Positions 1-9,022 of a stretch of DNA of 40,240 bases are shown piece after piece. Each line of letters begins with the position of its first letter. The first letter of the stretch is position 1. The stretch is from Pirellulales bacterium (GTDB lineage Bacteria > Planctomycetota > Planctomycetia > Pirellulales > JAICIG01). Below the pieces are notes generated by a model. It had not been told where the DNA came from, ran no database searches, and saw nothing but the letters and a program-made list of their open reading frames with translations. Both the position numbers and the translations under genes were made by a program. Location: contig JAICLL010000043.1 in the NCBI GenBank assembly GCA_025927475.1, forward strand, positions 1 through 40,240, read 5' to 3'.

Positions 1-20
1 GACTCCGTGCCGTTTCTAGG
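1..20. repeat. Partial copy of the 'gtagggaacggactccgt' interspersed repeat
   Basis: The first bases of the window match the inner part of the hairpin repeat found complete at 29820-29911 (shared core ggactccgtgccgtt). The copy is cut by the window edge, so its full form cannot be seen. Confidence 0.4.
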
Positions 21-212
21 TTACCCAAGCTCCGCTCCTTGTTTTGGCGGGCCGGCATTTTGCCAGAAAAACCAAGGGCGAACCAGATCGCCGCTGGCGC
101 GAGTAGATCTTGGCAACTACCAGCATCATCGGCCAGCCAGGCTCAAGCCGCAGAACCGTTAGGCCCGACAACATTAGGGCTCGATCCGTTGATTCCGCAC
201 CAGTGTTTCGCT

Positions 213-1235
213 ATGTTGCCTCGCCGCACTAAATTGCCCAATGGCAAAGCCGTGATCGCGTGGGCGTTGGCGAGCTTTGCCTGCTATGAGCTGGCGTTTT
301 TCGTCGTGGCGCCGTGGTGGCATCCCGACCGCGAATATGCGGCTCGCCTGGTGCAGCTTCAGGCCCGGCTGGCCGAGCAGCCCGATCGCCCGCTGATGCT
401 GGTGATCGGCAGCTCGCGGTGTGTGCTGGGCTTCCAGCCGCAGTGGCTGCCGCCGGCGGACGGTGGGCGACCGGAACCGCTGGTTTTCAACTTCAGCCAC
501 ACCGGCGCCGGCCCGCTGTTGAACCTGCTGGAAGTGCGGCGATTATTGCGGGCCGGCATCCGCCCCCAGACGATCGTGCTGGAGGTCATGCCGGCCTATT
601 TGGCCAACGAATGGCGGGCGGTCTACGCCCCAGGAGTCGAGGCGGCCGACGCGGCGGCGGTGCATCGTTCGACCGGCAGTTGGTCGTTCCTGCAAGACAC
701 GCTCTGTTGGCGGCTGGCGCCCTGGTATTACTGCCGGCAGGCGCTGCTGGGCCGCTGGGCGCCGCGGTTCACTGTGCCGGAGTTCATCCCGGTCGGCCCC
801 TGGGGCAGCTTCCCCGACCTGGAAGACCGTGTGGACGACGGCGAACGGCAGCGGCGCGTGCGGCATGAGCACGACGCCTATTATGAATCGCTGCAAAACT
901 TCGCGGTGAGCGATAGCTCGCGCCAGGCGATGCACGAGCTGGCCGGCTTGTGCCGCCGCGAGCAGATTGAATTGGTCTTGTTGCTTACGCCCGAAGGGAG
1001 CGACTTTCGGCATTGGTACACGACCGACGCCCGCGGGCCGATCGATCGGTTTTGCGCCGAGCTGCGCGATTTGCATGACCTTGAGCTGATCGACGCTCGC
1101 GATTGGCTGAGCGACGACCAGTTCAGCGATTCGCACCACATGCTCGCGCGGGGAGCGCGGGAATTCACTCGCCGGCTGGCCGCCCGTGTGCTGCCGCAGG
1201 CGGTGGCTGACCGTCAGCCGCACAACTGGCGGTGA
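213..1235 (+). CDS. Membrane-anchored SGNH/GDSL-like hydrolase family protein (paralogue of 35951-36994)
   Basis: A 340-residue protein with one N-terminal membrane segment (about residues 12-33) followed by an exported domain. GSSR (66-69) lies on a strand-turn like the nucleophile block of SGNH hydrolases, and DSHH (306-309) near the C terminus resembles the Asp-x-x-His block. Catalysis is therefore plausible but not shown. The family is not one I can name; related architectures act as O-acyl transferases or esterases beside MBOAT proteins, and no MBOAT gene lies in this window. The ATG at 213 is chosen over an upstream TTG at 39 because the paralogue begins at the equivalent point and the upstream stretch is non-conserved. 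Identity with the 35951 gene is strong across the whole domain. Confidence 0.7.
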   Translation: MLPRRTKLPNGKAVIAWALASFACYELAFFVVAPWWHPDREYAARLVQLQARLAEQPDRPLMLVIGSSRCVLGFQPQWLPPADGGRPEPLVFNFSHTGAGPLLNLLEVRRLLRAGIRPQTIVLEVMPAYLANEWRAVYAPGVEAADAAAVHRSTGSWSFLQDTLCWRLAPWYYCRQALLGRWAPRFTVPEFIPVGPWGSFPDLEDRVDDGERQRRVRHEHDAYYESLQNFAVSDSSRQAMHELAGLCRREQIELVLLLTPEGSDFRHWYTTDARGPIDRFCAELRDLHDLELIDARDWLSDDQFSDSHHMLARGAREFTRRLAARVLPQAVADRQPHNWR

Positions 1236-1239
1236 ATGT

Positions 1240-1287
1240 CGCCTTTCGCTCCGCGAACGTAGCGCTACTTTCGCGGAGCGAAAGGCG
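1240..1287. repeat. Interspersed hairpin repeat (tttcgctccgcga family), intact copy
   Basis: Perfect 17-base inverted arms at 1240-1256 and 1271-1287 flank a 14-base loop containing agcgct. It follows the stop of the SGNH-like gene directly and could end its transcript. A second, degraded copy is at 11862-11908. Confidence 0.75.
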
Positions 1288-1325
1288 GCAATACGGCGGT
1301 CCGCGTTTGGACGCTTTACAGGGGC

Positions 1326-1355
1326 TTGCCGCTGCTGCTTTTTCGGGCCTATGAT
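1326..1355 (+). promoter_or_regulatory. Putative sigma70-type promoter giving a leaderless transcript
   Basis: TTGCCG (1326-1331), an 18-base spacer and TATGAT (1350-1355). The ATG at 1364 follows the -10 box by 8 bases, so the predicted transcription start falls at or next to the start codon. No ribosome binding site precedes the gene. Confidence 0.4.
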
Positions 1356-1363
1356 GGCGGCTC

Positions 1364-1825
1364 ATGCGTGCCGCTGAAGTGATTCTCTGCGAACGAACCT
1401 CTGCATGGGCCGTCGCCTGGCGGCGAACGTGGCGCCTGGCTGGCGCGGGTCCGCCGCGGCCGGCGCTGAGGCTGATCGAAACCCGCAGCGCCGACGAATG
1501 CCGCGAGGAACTGGCTGCCCGGCCCGACGCCTTTGTGGTCGTCGAGCTTACGCCCGAGCGGTGCGATGCCGCACTCGACTTGCTGCTGCATGTGGCTGAG
1601 CAATGCCCGCTGGCCCGGTCGGGTGTGGTGGCCTCGCGTGAACTGGCCGCCTATGCGCTGCTTGCCCGAGAGCTAGGCGCACTCGATTTCGTCACGTCGC
1701 CGCGGCGATTGGCGGGGCTATGTGAATTGGCGGCCCGGCACGCGGCATTGCGTCGCCCATCGGGCCTCAGTCTGCGCGAGCAGATTTGGGCCGACTTGCC
1801 CTGGGCGTCGCGGCAGAGACAATAG
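1364..1825 (+). CDS. Hypothetical protein with a degenerate response-regulator receiver-like fold
   Basis: A 153-residue soluble protein. The strand pattern (AEVILCE, then DAFVVVEL, then SGVVAS, then ALDFVTSP) resembles a CheY-like receiver. A Glu occupies the place where the phosphoacceptor Asp would be expected (VVVEL), so it would be a pseudo-receiver if the reading is right. The resemblance is weak and the protein may belong to an unnamed planctomycete family. There is no partner kinase or output domain nearby. The gene stands alone between two hairpin repeats. Confidence 0.55.
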   Translation: MRAAEVILCERTSAWAVAWRRTWRLAGAGPPRPALRLIETRSADECREELAARPDAFVVVELTPERCDAALDLLLHVAEQCPLARSGVVASRELAAYALLARELGALDFVTSPRRLAGLCELAARHAALRRPSGLSLREQIWADLPWASRQRQ

Positions 1826-1844
1826 AAGAAAGTTTCAATCGACG

Positions 1845-1919
1845 GACACCAACCCGAAGCGCCAGCGAGGCCGCCTTTCCTTGATGATCGTTGCCTCGCT
1901 GGCGCTTCGGGTTGGTGTC
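1845..1919. repeat. Interspersed hairpin repeat (accaacccgaagcgccagcg family)
   Basis: Perfect 26-base inverted arms at 1845-1870 and 1894-1919 with a 23-base loop. It lies between the receiver-like gene and the Mrp gene. In translation the arms read TNPKRQRG or SLALRVG, a string I associate with spurious open frames in planctomycete genomes. Confidence 0.8.
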
Positions 1920-1969
1920 TTCGCCGCGACCGCGGCGGTTCACTACTGCCCTAAGCAACAAAGCATACC

Positions 1970-3049
1970 ATGTCCTCTTCCGAACCTAATCCCGCCGTCC
2001 TCGCCGCTCTCGCTGATTTCAAAGACCCGGAAACCGGTCGCGGAGTCGTCCAACAAGATCAGGTGTCCGAGATTCAAGCGTCCGGCAATAAGCTGGCGCT
2101 CACGCTGGCCCTTTCGACCCACTCGGCGCCGTTGTGGAAAGAAACGCAGGCCGAATGCGCCGACCGGCTGCGTAAGCAATTCCCTGATCTGAACGAGATC
2201 GAAGTCCGTCTGGCCGTGCATCCGCGTCCCCCGCAAAAACTGGGCGAGATCGGGTTGATGGTAAAGAGCGTCATCGCGGTGGGTTCGGGCAAGGGCGGCG
2301 TCGGCAAGAGCACCATTGCCGCCAGCCTGGCCTATGGTCTGAAGCGGGCCGGCTGCCAGGTCGGCCTGATGGATGCCGATGTTTACGGCCCCAGCATTCC
2401 GCATTTGATTGGCATCAATCGCCGCCCGGAGATTGTCGAGCAACGCATTCAGCCGATCGAAATGGACGGCTTGAAAGTGATGTCGATGGGCTTTTTGGTG
2501 CCGCCGGGCGAGGCCGTGGTCTGGCGCGGACCGATGTTGCACGGCGCCATCACACAGTTCCTGCGCGACACGGCCTGGGGCGAGCTCGATTACTTGATCA
2601 TCGACATGCCGCCGGGCACGGGCGATATTGCCCTCACGTTGTCTCAATTGCTGCCGCTCACCGGCGCGGTGGTGGTCTGCACGCCGCAAGACGTGGCCTT
2701 GCTCGATGCCGTGAAAGCCATCGCCATGTTCCGCAAAGTGAACATTCCGGTGCTGGGCATGGTGGAAAACATGAGCTACTTTCTTTGCCCCGACAACGGC
2801 AAACGCTACGACATTTTCGGCAGCGGCGGCGCGAAGCGTCGGGCCGCGGAACTCGACGTGCCGTTTTTGGGGGAAGTGCCCATCAACATTCAGATTCGCG
2901 TCAACGGCGACGAAGGCAAGATTGCCGGCAATTTTTCGCCCGAAGCCGGTGCGGCTTATTTCGAAGCCATTTGTCACACGGTGGTCAAGAATCTGGCCGC
3001 CAGCCACAAGCAAGCTCCGCCGCTGCCCAAGCTGTCGGTATTGGCTTAA
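1970..3049 (+). CDS. mrp: Mrp/NBP35/ApbC-family P-loop ATPase, predicted iron-sulfur carrier
   Basis: A 359-residue protein. Residues about 8-85 form a DUF59/MIP18-like N-terminal domain, followed by an Mrp-type P-loop domain with the deviant Walker A GKGGVGKS (107-114), DADVYGPS and IIDMPPGTGD. Family members bind and transfer Fe-S clusters in the cytoplasm. The usual C-terminal CxxC that holds the bridging cluster is altered: it reads CPDN (Cys273 present, second Cys replaced by Asn276). Cluster binding may be changed or use another ligand. The ATG at 1970 is the only sensible start and gives the normal family length. Upstream is a hairpin repeat; downstream is a vapC remnant. Confidence 0.93.
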   Translation: MSSSEPNPAVLAALADFKDPETGRGVVQQDQVSEIQASGNKLALTLALSTHSAPLWKETQAECADRLRKQFPDLNEIEVRLAVHPRPPQKLGEIGLMVKSVIAVGSGKGGVGKSTIAASLAYGLKRAGCQVGLMDADVYGPSIPHLIGINRRPEIVEQRIQPIEMDGLKVMSMGFLVPPGEAVVWRGPMLHGAITQFLRDTAWGELDYLIIDMPPGTGDIALTLSQLLPLTGAVVVCTPQDVALLDAVKAIAMFRKVNIPVLGMVENMSYFLCPDNGKRYDIFGSGGAKRRAAELDVPFLGEVPINIQIRVNGDEGKIAGNFSPEAGAAYFEAICHTVVKNLAASHKQAPPLPKLSVLA

Positions 3050-3162
3050 ACATACTCAGGGAGCTGTATGGTTCGGGAGCGGAAAAGCCGCTTTCTGCTG
3101 GTCCTAGGCTGCCCGTGCGCCGCTGTTCTGCAGGGCACTCTCAGAGGAGATGTACGAGCGCG

Positions 3163-3321
3163 GATGCCTTCCTTGACACAAATATTCTGGCCTATACGAT
3201 CGACGAAGATCCGGTCTCCGCGTCAAAACGTCGACGCGCACAGCAACTGCTCCTGCCGGAGCGGTGCGGCCGCGTGTTTTGGTTGCCACGAGGACTTCGG
3301 ATTGACATAAACATTCGTTAG
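3163..3321 (+). pseudogene. Remnant of a VapC-like PIN-domain toxin gene
   Basis: The frame from 3163 reads FLDTNILAYTIDEDP then KRRRAQQLL, the N-terminal strand and first acidic residue of a PIN-domain RNase (DTN motif). After about 30 residues the match is lost. A neighbouring frame near 3285-3307 reads CHEDFGLT, which looks like a later piece of the same family, implying a frameshift near 3270. No start codon fits the first part, no antitoxin is adjacent, and most of the usual ~135 residues are missing. It is a decayed toxin-antitoxin relic. Confidence 0.5.
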
Positions 3322-3343
3322 ATACGGCAAGTAAAGAGCCCAC

Positions 3344-4207
3344 ATGCGTGCTGGTCCCCAATTTTCGCTGCGCACGTTGCTCTTCGTGACGGCTGTTGTC
3401 TGTTTGGCGGCCGCGGCGTCCGCGCGGATTGAGCTGCCGTCGACGCCCGACGGGGGCGGCTGGGACGACCTGGGCCTCGCCATTCGCATTCAGACGCTCG
3501 TGCGACTGGCAGCCTGTATTGCCTTTCCAACCATGACCGCCGCCGGTGCTTTCTCGCGAAATCGGGCGATTCGAGCCTTTTGTATTGGCGCAACCCTTCC
3601 TGCCGCATTGCCACTCATGCTCGTTTGCGTCACCGACGCTGACTCGCTGAGGTATCCCGGACCCGGTGGAATTCGTGATGCGATGACGGAGTTTCAAAAA
3701 TCCGCTTTGGGTCTCAGGAACCGTATCGTGAGCCTTTGGGCATGCGCGTTGTGCATTGGCTTCATTAGCGTGATCTTTCGTTGGTTTTTGAACCTCGGCG
3801 ATAATAATTCTTCGCGAGTTCGTCGGGGCATCGCGGCGGGTTCGTTCGCTCTGGCGGCGATGCTGGCTATATCGGTGCCCAGCATTTTGAGGCTGGAGCC
3901 GGAGCTGCGCGCGGTCTCCTATGCACAGATCACGATCAGCGAGGCGCTGTGCGTTCTCTTTCCGGCGCTGCTGGGCTTGGTGATCGCTGAGGGCAACGGC
4001 GGCTTCCGCGCGTTTTCGGCGGGCGCGATTCTGCCCGCTCTGATACCAGTCGTAATCCTGTGGGACCGCAGCATTCACATTGACCAGTGGCGTTATTCCG
4101 TCGTGGCGATTTGGGCCATGATGCCCGTCTCCGGCCTGACCTGCCTTTTTTTCTACTGGCTGTTCGAGCGCGGTGTGTCAAAGGGCCAAGTCGTTGCGGA
4201 TCGGTGA
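3344..4207 (+). CDS. Multi-pass membrane protein of unknown function
   Basis: A 287-residue protein with about six hydrophobic segments. The first, following QFSLRTLLFVTAVVCL, is the N-terminal anchor string common in planctomycete membrane proteins. No catalytic motif was recognised. The start at 3344 is preceded by aaagag at a suitable distance. The gene converges on the DUF58 gene, with 17 bases between the two stops. Function unknown. Confidence 0.75.
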   Translation: MRAGPQFSLRTLLFVTAVVCLAAAASARIELPSTPDGGGWDDLGLAIRIQTLVRLAACIAFPTMTAAGAFSRNRAIRAFCIGATLPAALPLMLVCVTDADSLRYPGPGGIRDAMTEFQKSALGLRNRIVSLWACALCIGFISVIFRWFLNLGDNNSSRVRRGIAAGSFALAAMLAISVPSILRLEPELRAVSYAQITISEALCVLFPALLGLVIAEGNGGFRAFSAGAILPALIPVVILWDRSIHIDQWRYSVVAIWAMMPVSGLTCLFFYWLFERGVSKGQVVADR

Positions 4208-5095
4208 TTAGTCCGCCTCTCTCACTAACTCCGGCTTCGCACCCGCATCCGATAGCTCAAAAACGTGGCCAGGGCCGCGTCGAGCGGTTGGCTGGTGCGC
4301 AACAGCGAATAATCAATCATCTGCTTCCGGCAGCCGCGGCGGATTTCTTCGAGAAACGCCGCCAGCGATTGCAAGTAGCCCTCGCGCAGCGCCCGCGGAT
4401 TGCACGTCAAGTGCTCGGGCAGCTCCAGCCCCTCGAACCGTGTCGGCCCGTTGAAGGGAAAATCGAGCTCGTCGTCGTCCATGACGTGAAACACCATCAC
4501 GTCGTGGCCGCGCTGCCGCAGCAATTGCAGGCCGCGAAACAGGTTCGCCCGGTCGGTCAACAAGTCGGAGAACACCAAAATCATGCCGCGGCGCGGATAA
4601 CCCTCGGCCACCGAACGCATCACGCGGTGGACGTCGGTCTTTTGCTTCGGTTGATGGACGTCCAGCGCCGCGATCAGCGTTTGCAGATGGTTGCGCTTCG
4701 TCCGCAGCGGCACGATGCCGCGGGCCGCTTCGTCGAACGCCACGCAACCCACGGCGTCTTGCTGCCGCAGCAGCAGATAGGCCAGCGACACGGCCAGCGT
4801 GCAAGCGTACTCATATTTATTGAGCGCTCCGGAGCCATAACGCATGCTGCCCGACACATCGACCAGCAACGTGCAGCGCAGGTTGGTGTCTTCTTCGTAG
4901 CGCTTCACATAATAGCGGTCTTGCTTGGCCCAGACCTTCCAGTCGATGTGGCGCAAGTCGTCGCCGCGCGAATATTCGCGGTGCTCGCGAAACTCGACCG
5001 ACTGCCCGAAATAGGGACTGCGGTGCGCGCCCGATAAAAACCCTTCGACGATGTAGCGTGCCCGCAGGTCGAGCCGGGCAATCCGCTTGATCGCC

Positions 5096-6133
<1,038 letters not shown>

Positions 6134-6176
6134 GAGCGTGTTGGGATTGGGGTTGGTGATTGGAGTTGGGGCGGGG

Positions 6177-6207
6177 TCTGTAGGGAACGGACTCCGTTCC
6201 CTACAGA
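6177..6207. repeat. Interspersed hairpin repeat (gtagggaacgga family), short form
   Basis: A perfect 15-base inverted repeat (6177-6191 and 6193-6207) with a 1-base centre. It lies just upstream of the MoxR start and is related to the copies at 16404-16428, 29820-29911 and 39868-40155. Confidence 0.7.
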
Positions 6208-6371
6208 CGCCGAACGTGATGGCCACCGGTTTGGAGCCGTAACTGGTCAGCGGCCCGTTCAGGCCCTTCTCTTAGTGTAGGCCGCCCGGCACGGGCCACA
6301 AGCCGTCGAAGAAGCCGCCGCAAGGAGGTTCCCGCGCGAACATGCGTTGATAGAAAAATCTATTTTTTCTG

Positions 6372-6400
6372 TTGACGAATAATATGTTCATGTGTACACT
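6372..6400 (+). promoter_or_regulatory. Strong sigma70-type promoter of the DUF3102-like gene, with an overlapping palindrome
   Basis: TTGACG (6372-6377), an exact 17-base spacer and TACACT (6395-6400), in an unusually AT-rich stretch. The palindrome GTGTACAC (6392-6399) overlaps the -10 box and could be an operator. A further inverted repeat agaaaaa/tttttct (6352-6358, 6364-6370) sits directly upstream of the -35 box. The predicted leader is about 60 bases. Confidence 0.55.
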
Positions 6401-6465
6401 ACACGAATCGCCCGTCGAGCGGCGGCGGGCCTCGCTAGTTGACCCGTAGTTGAGGAGCATGAACG

Positions 6466-7143
6466 ATGCGTCACGAAGTTTCTTCCGCACAGCACACGAA
6501 CGTCGAAACCGCGCAAACCCTTGACCAAATTGCCGAGCGCGCCAACCAGGCCCACGCGCGAGCCATGGGGGCGGCCCGCAATGCCCTGGAGCATGCCTTG
6601 GCGGCCGGCCGGGCGCTGCTGACGGCCAAAGAGATCTGCCCCGCGGGCAGTTGGGGAAAATGGCTGGCCGAGAATTTCCAAGGCTCGGAGCGAACTGCCC
6701 GTGCCTACCTGCGGCTTGCCATGCATTGGCACCACTTGGGGGGTGATCGGCTGCGCGCAGCCGATGCCAGCCGGCGCCAAGTCGAGCGCATGATGGCGGG
6801 CTTGTCGGCAAGCGACGGGCGCGCCAACCGGTCTAAACGGCTTGCCGCCCCCAACATCGCCGCCGAACCGAACTCCGCCAGAGAAAATCCAAAGGCCACC
6901 GCCGAATCGACGAGCCGTCCGGCGGCCCAGGTCCTGCCGGCGCCAGCCACGGAAACGGGCCTCGCGCAGGTGGCGCGCTTGCTCGCGCAGGCGGTCGGCG
7001 AGTTGGAGCGGCTCGCCGCAGCCGATCGCTCGGACGACGCAGACTACGCCGACCATCTCTTGGCGCGGCTGCGCCTGTTGCACGACGGGCTATCGTCGAT
7101 GCGGTGGTTCCACGACTGGCAGGTCGGGCCAGGTTGGCGCTAA
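6466..7143 (+). CDS. DUF3102-like protein
   Basis: A 225-residue protein. Residues about 17-90 resemble DUF3102: a Glu/Ala-rich helix, ALEHALAAGRALLTAKE, then GSWGKWLAENF and GSERTARAYLRLA. DUF3102-type proteins occur mainly on phages, plasmids and islands, and the segment looks like a DNA-binding helical domain. The middle (about 110-165) is low complexity, and the C terminus is a short helical region. A good ribosome site, GAGGAG (6452-6457), stands 8 bases from the ATG. The gene is alone, with its own strong promoter and a terminator hairpin at its stop codon. Function unknown. Confidence 0.75.
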   Translation: MRHEVSSAQHTNVETAQTLDQIAERANQAHARAMGAARNALEHALAAGRALLTAKEICPAGSWGKWLAENFQGSERTARAYLRLAMHWHHLGGDRLRAADASRRQVERMMAGLSASDGRANRSKRLAAPNIAAEPNSARENPKATAESTSRPAAQVLPAPATETGLAQVARLLAQAVGELERLAAADRSDDADYADHLLARLRLLHDGLSSMRWFHDWQVGPGWR

Positions 7144-7174
7144 AATGACCTTGCACCACCGTGCAAGGTCATTT
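7143..7174. terminator. Bidirectional hairpin terminator overlapping both stop codons
   Basis: Perfect 14-base arms (7143-7156 and 7161-7174) with the loop CACC. The left arm begins in the TAA of the DUF3102-like gene. The right arm contains the TGA of the opposing glycoside hydrolase gene (7169-7171). Arms ending in AAAT/ATTT give a short U-run in either direction. Confidence 0.6.
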
Positions 7175-8572
7175 AGGCGGATTCTCGCTTCGCCGGATGG
7201 CCAGCGCGATGTCTTGCTGATAGTCCGGTGATTGTAGCGATACGGGCGTGCCGAACGACTGCACCTCGGCCTTGGCCTCGATTTGCCCGCTGCGAGGGTT
7301 GAGCCACTGGGCGTTATAGCTGCCTTCAGGCAGGTTCAGCCGCAGTTCCGCCGAGGCGCCGCCGCGAAGGTAGAGGGCATAGGCCGCGCCCGGCTCGGCC
7401 AGCACCTGCACCGTCGCTCGCTCGGGCAAGCCGCCGGCCACGAGCGAGCGGTCGGGCTTCATGCGGACGAAAGCAAAACCATCGAGAAACCGCTTCAAGA
7501 TGCCCAACTGCCGGCGCAGCTCGGGGCCACCGCCGCCCGGTGCTTCGGGCCGCGCCGTGCCGTCCTCATGCTCGGTGGTAAACGAATAGTCGAGATTGTC
7601 GTACACCGCTCCGCCGGCAAGTAAAAAGTCCCAACCTTCGCCGCGATACGTTGCGTCTTCGCTGCCGCGAAAGCCCGTCTCGTCGTCGCCGATGGCTTTG
7701 TTCAGATCGTAATTCAGGCCCACGCTTTCGGGCGGCGTGGAATAGTGGAAGTTAAAGATCGATACGGCGGGGTTGGGCCGCTCAATCTTTTGCGAGCCAT
7801 TGGAAATGTTCTGTGCGATCAGGTGTTTGGCTGGTCGATCGCGCTGGGCCTCTTGCAGGGTCGCGGCGATGTGGGCCTGCCAGTCGAGCGTCACGCCGCC
7901 GAAGTATGGTTCGTTGCAGATCTCGAAGTAGAAATTGTCGAATTCGTTCAACTCGCTCACCAGCTTGCGGGCCAGCGCGTCCTGCACGGCGGTCAGCCTT
8001 TCGTCTTTGAGCGCGTAGACATCGGTGCGGGCGACGTTGCCGGTGCTGTTGATGTTGTTCGCGACGTTCAGCGGGCTGAGCCGCCACATGGGCTCTTCGT
8101 AGAACGGGCAGAACAACACCAACTCGACCACAATCTCGCGGCGGCCTGCCTCGCGCAGGAACTCCTTCAAGCGGTCGAAGTACGCATGGTCCCAGCGATC
8201 GAGGTCAAACTTGTTGCCGCCGCCGGCGTAGCCCGGCTGGTCGCTGCGCGCCCAAGGGCAAATCAGCTTTCCTTCGGCCGGGGCGAGCGTGTTGTGTTTG
8301 ATCTGAAAGTTTCCGCTGGCTTCGCAATACTCGCCCGTGAACGTCCGAGTGAGATTCAGCCCGTGCTTTTTCAACTCGTCGAGATAAGGCACGAAGTCGA
8401 AGTCGCGGTTCAGCACGGCTCCATAGTGCTCGGTGGAACCAACCAGCACCGTGGGCCGACCGCGGAACAAAAAGTAGTGCGGATTGTCGGGGTGCAGGCG
8501 AATCGGCTCGGCGGCCGAAGTGATCGAGGCGCTAAGTAAGACGACGAAGACGGAAGCGGCAGTGATTCTCAT
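7169..8572 (-). CDS. Secreted glycoside hydrolase-like protein (clan GH-A type TIM barrel)
   Basis: A 467-residue protein with a signal peptide at 1-~21 (ending SITSAAEP) and a (beta/alpha)8-type catalytic domain. The string EICNEPY (Asn220-Glu221-Pro222) matches the NEP acid/base motif of clan GH-A. TTEHED later could carry the nucleophile, but this is inference. The C-terminal ~80 residues look like a beta-sandwich (LNLPEGSYNAQWLNP). The substrate cannot be told. The start at 8572 is chosen because it begins the signal peptide; the open frame extends upstream without similarity. It is divergent from the small membrane protein gene at 8639, with 66 bases between them. Confidence 0.8.
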   Translation of the reverse strand: MRITAASVFVVLLSASITSAAEPIRLHPDNPHYFLFRGRPTVLVGSTEHYGAVLNRDFDFVPYLDELKKHGLNLTRTFTGEYCEASGNFQIKHNTLAPAEGKLICPWARSDQPGYAGGGNKFDLDRWDHAYFDRLKEFLREAGRREIVVELVLFCPFYEEPMWRLSPLNVANNINSTGNVARTDVYALKDERLTAVQDALARKLVSELNEFDNFYFEICNEPYFGGVTLDWQAHIAATLQEAQRDRPAKHLIAQNISNGSQKIERPNPAVSIFNFHYSTPPESVGLNYDLNKAIGDDETGFRGSEDATYRGEGWDFLLAGGAVYDNLDYSFTTEHEDGTARPEAPGGGGPELRRQLGILKRFLDGFAFVRMKPDRSLVAGGLPERATVQVLAEPGAAYALYLRGGASAELRLNLPEGSYNAQWLNPRSGQIEAKAEVQSFGTPVSLQSPDYQQDIALAIRRSENPPK

Positions 8573-8638
8573 GTAAAGTCTTGCTATCAGAGTTGCGACT
8601 TGCCAAAATCGAAGTTTTCCCCGCAGTAGAGCCGCCCG

Positions 8639-9022
8639 ATGAGTTATCCTAACCCCTACCAGGCCGCCTCCGAGGGCTTTTCCTCCGGCGGCCCGGAGAC
8701 GCTGAAGCATTCGGGCCTGGGCATCGCCTCGTTTCTGGTAGGGCTGGTCGCCGGCCTGCTGGAAGTCACATGTCTCGTGATCATCGGTATCCTTCAGGCC
8801 ACGAATCCACGTCTGATCGACGATTCCACATCGCTTCTGCTTTTGATCGGCTTCGCCATCCTCTCAGGTGTTCCGCTTGGCCTGCTTGGTATTGGCTTGG
8901 GCTTTGCCGGGCTTTGTCAGCGGCGGAAGAAGTTGTTCGCGGTGATGGGAGTCGTTATCAGTTCACTGGTGGTTGCTGGCGTTGCCGCCATGCTCGTGCT
9001 AGGCATGACGGCGGGCAATTAG
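8639..9022 (+). CDS. Small membrane protein, DUF4190-like
   Basis: A 127-residue protein with an N-terminal NPYQ-type soluble tail and three hydrophobic segments (about 27-50, 64-86, 100-123). The arrangement resembles DUF4190-type membrane proteins. No catalytic residues are evident. Its stop overlaps by 4 bases with the stop of the convergent PIG-L gene. Role unknown. Confidence 0.7.
   Translation: MSYPNPYQAASEGFSSGGPETLKHSGLGIASFLVGLVAGLLEVTCLVIIGILQATNPRLIDDSTSLLLLIGFAILSGVPLGLLGIGLGFAGLCQRRKKLFAVMGVVISSLVVAGVAAMLVLGMTAGN

Noticed and set aside
1943-3013. 356-codon minus-strand open frame opposite mrp
   Set aside because: It is complementary to the motif-bearing Mrp gene and has no recognisable domain.
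6134-6226. N-terminal extension of MoxR
   Set aside because: The extra codons translate a hairpin repeat and a Pro/Thr/Asn-rich stretch; the internal ATG gives the normal family length.
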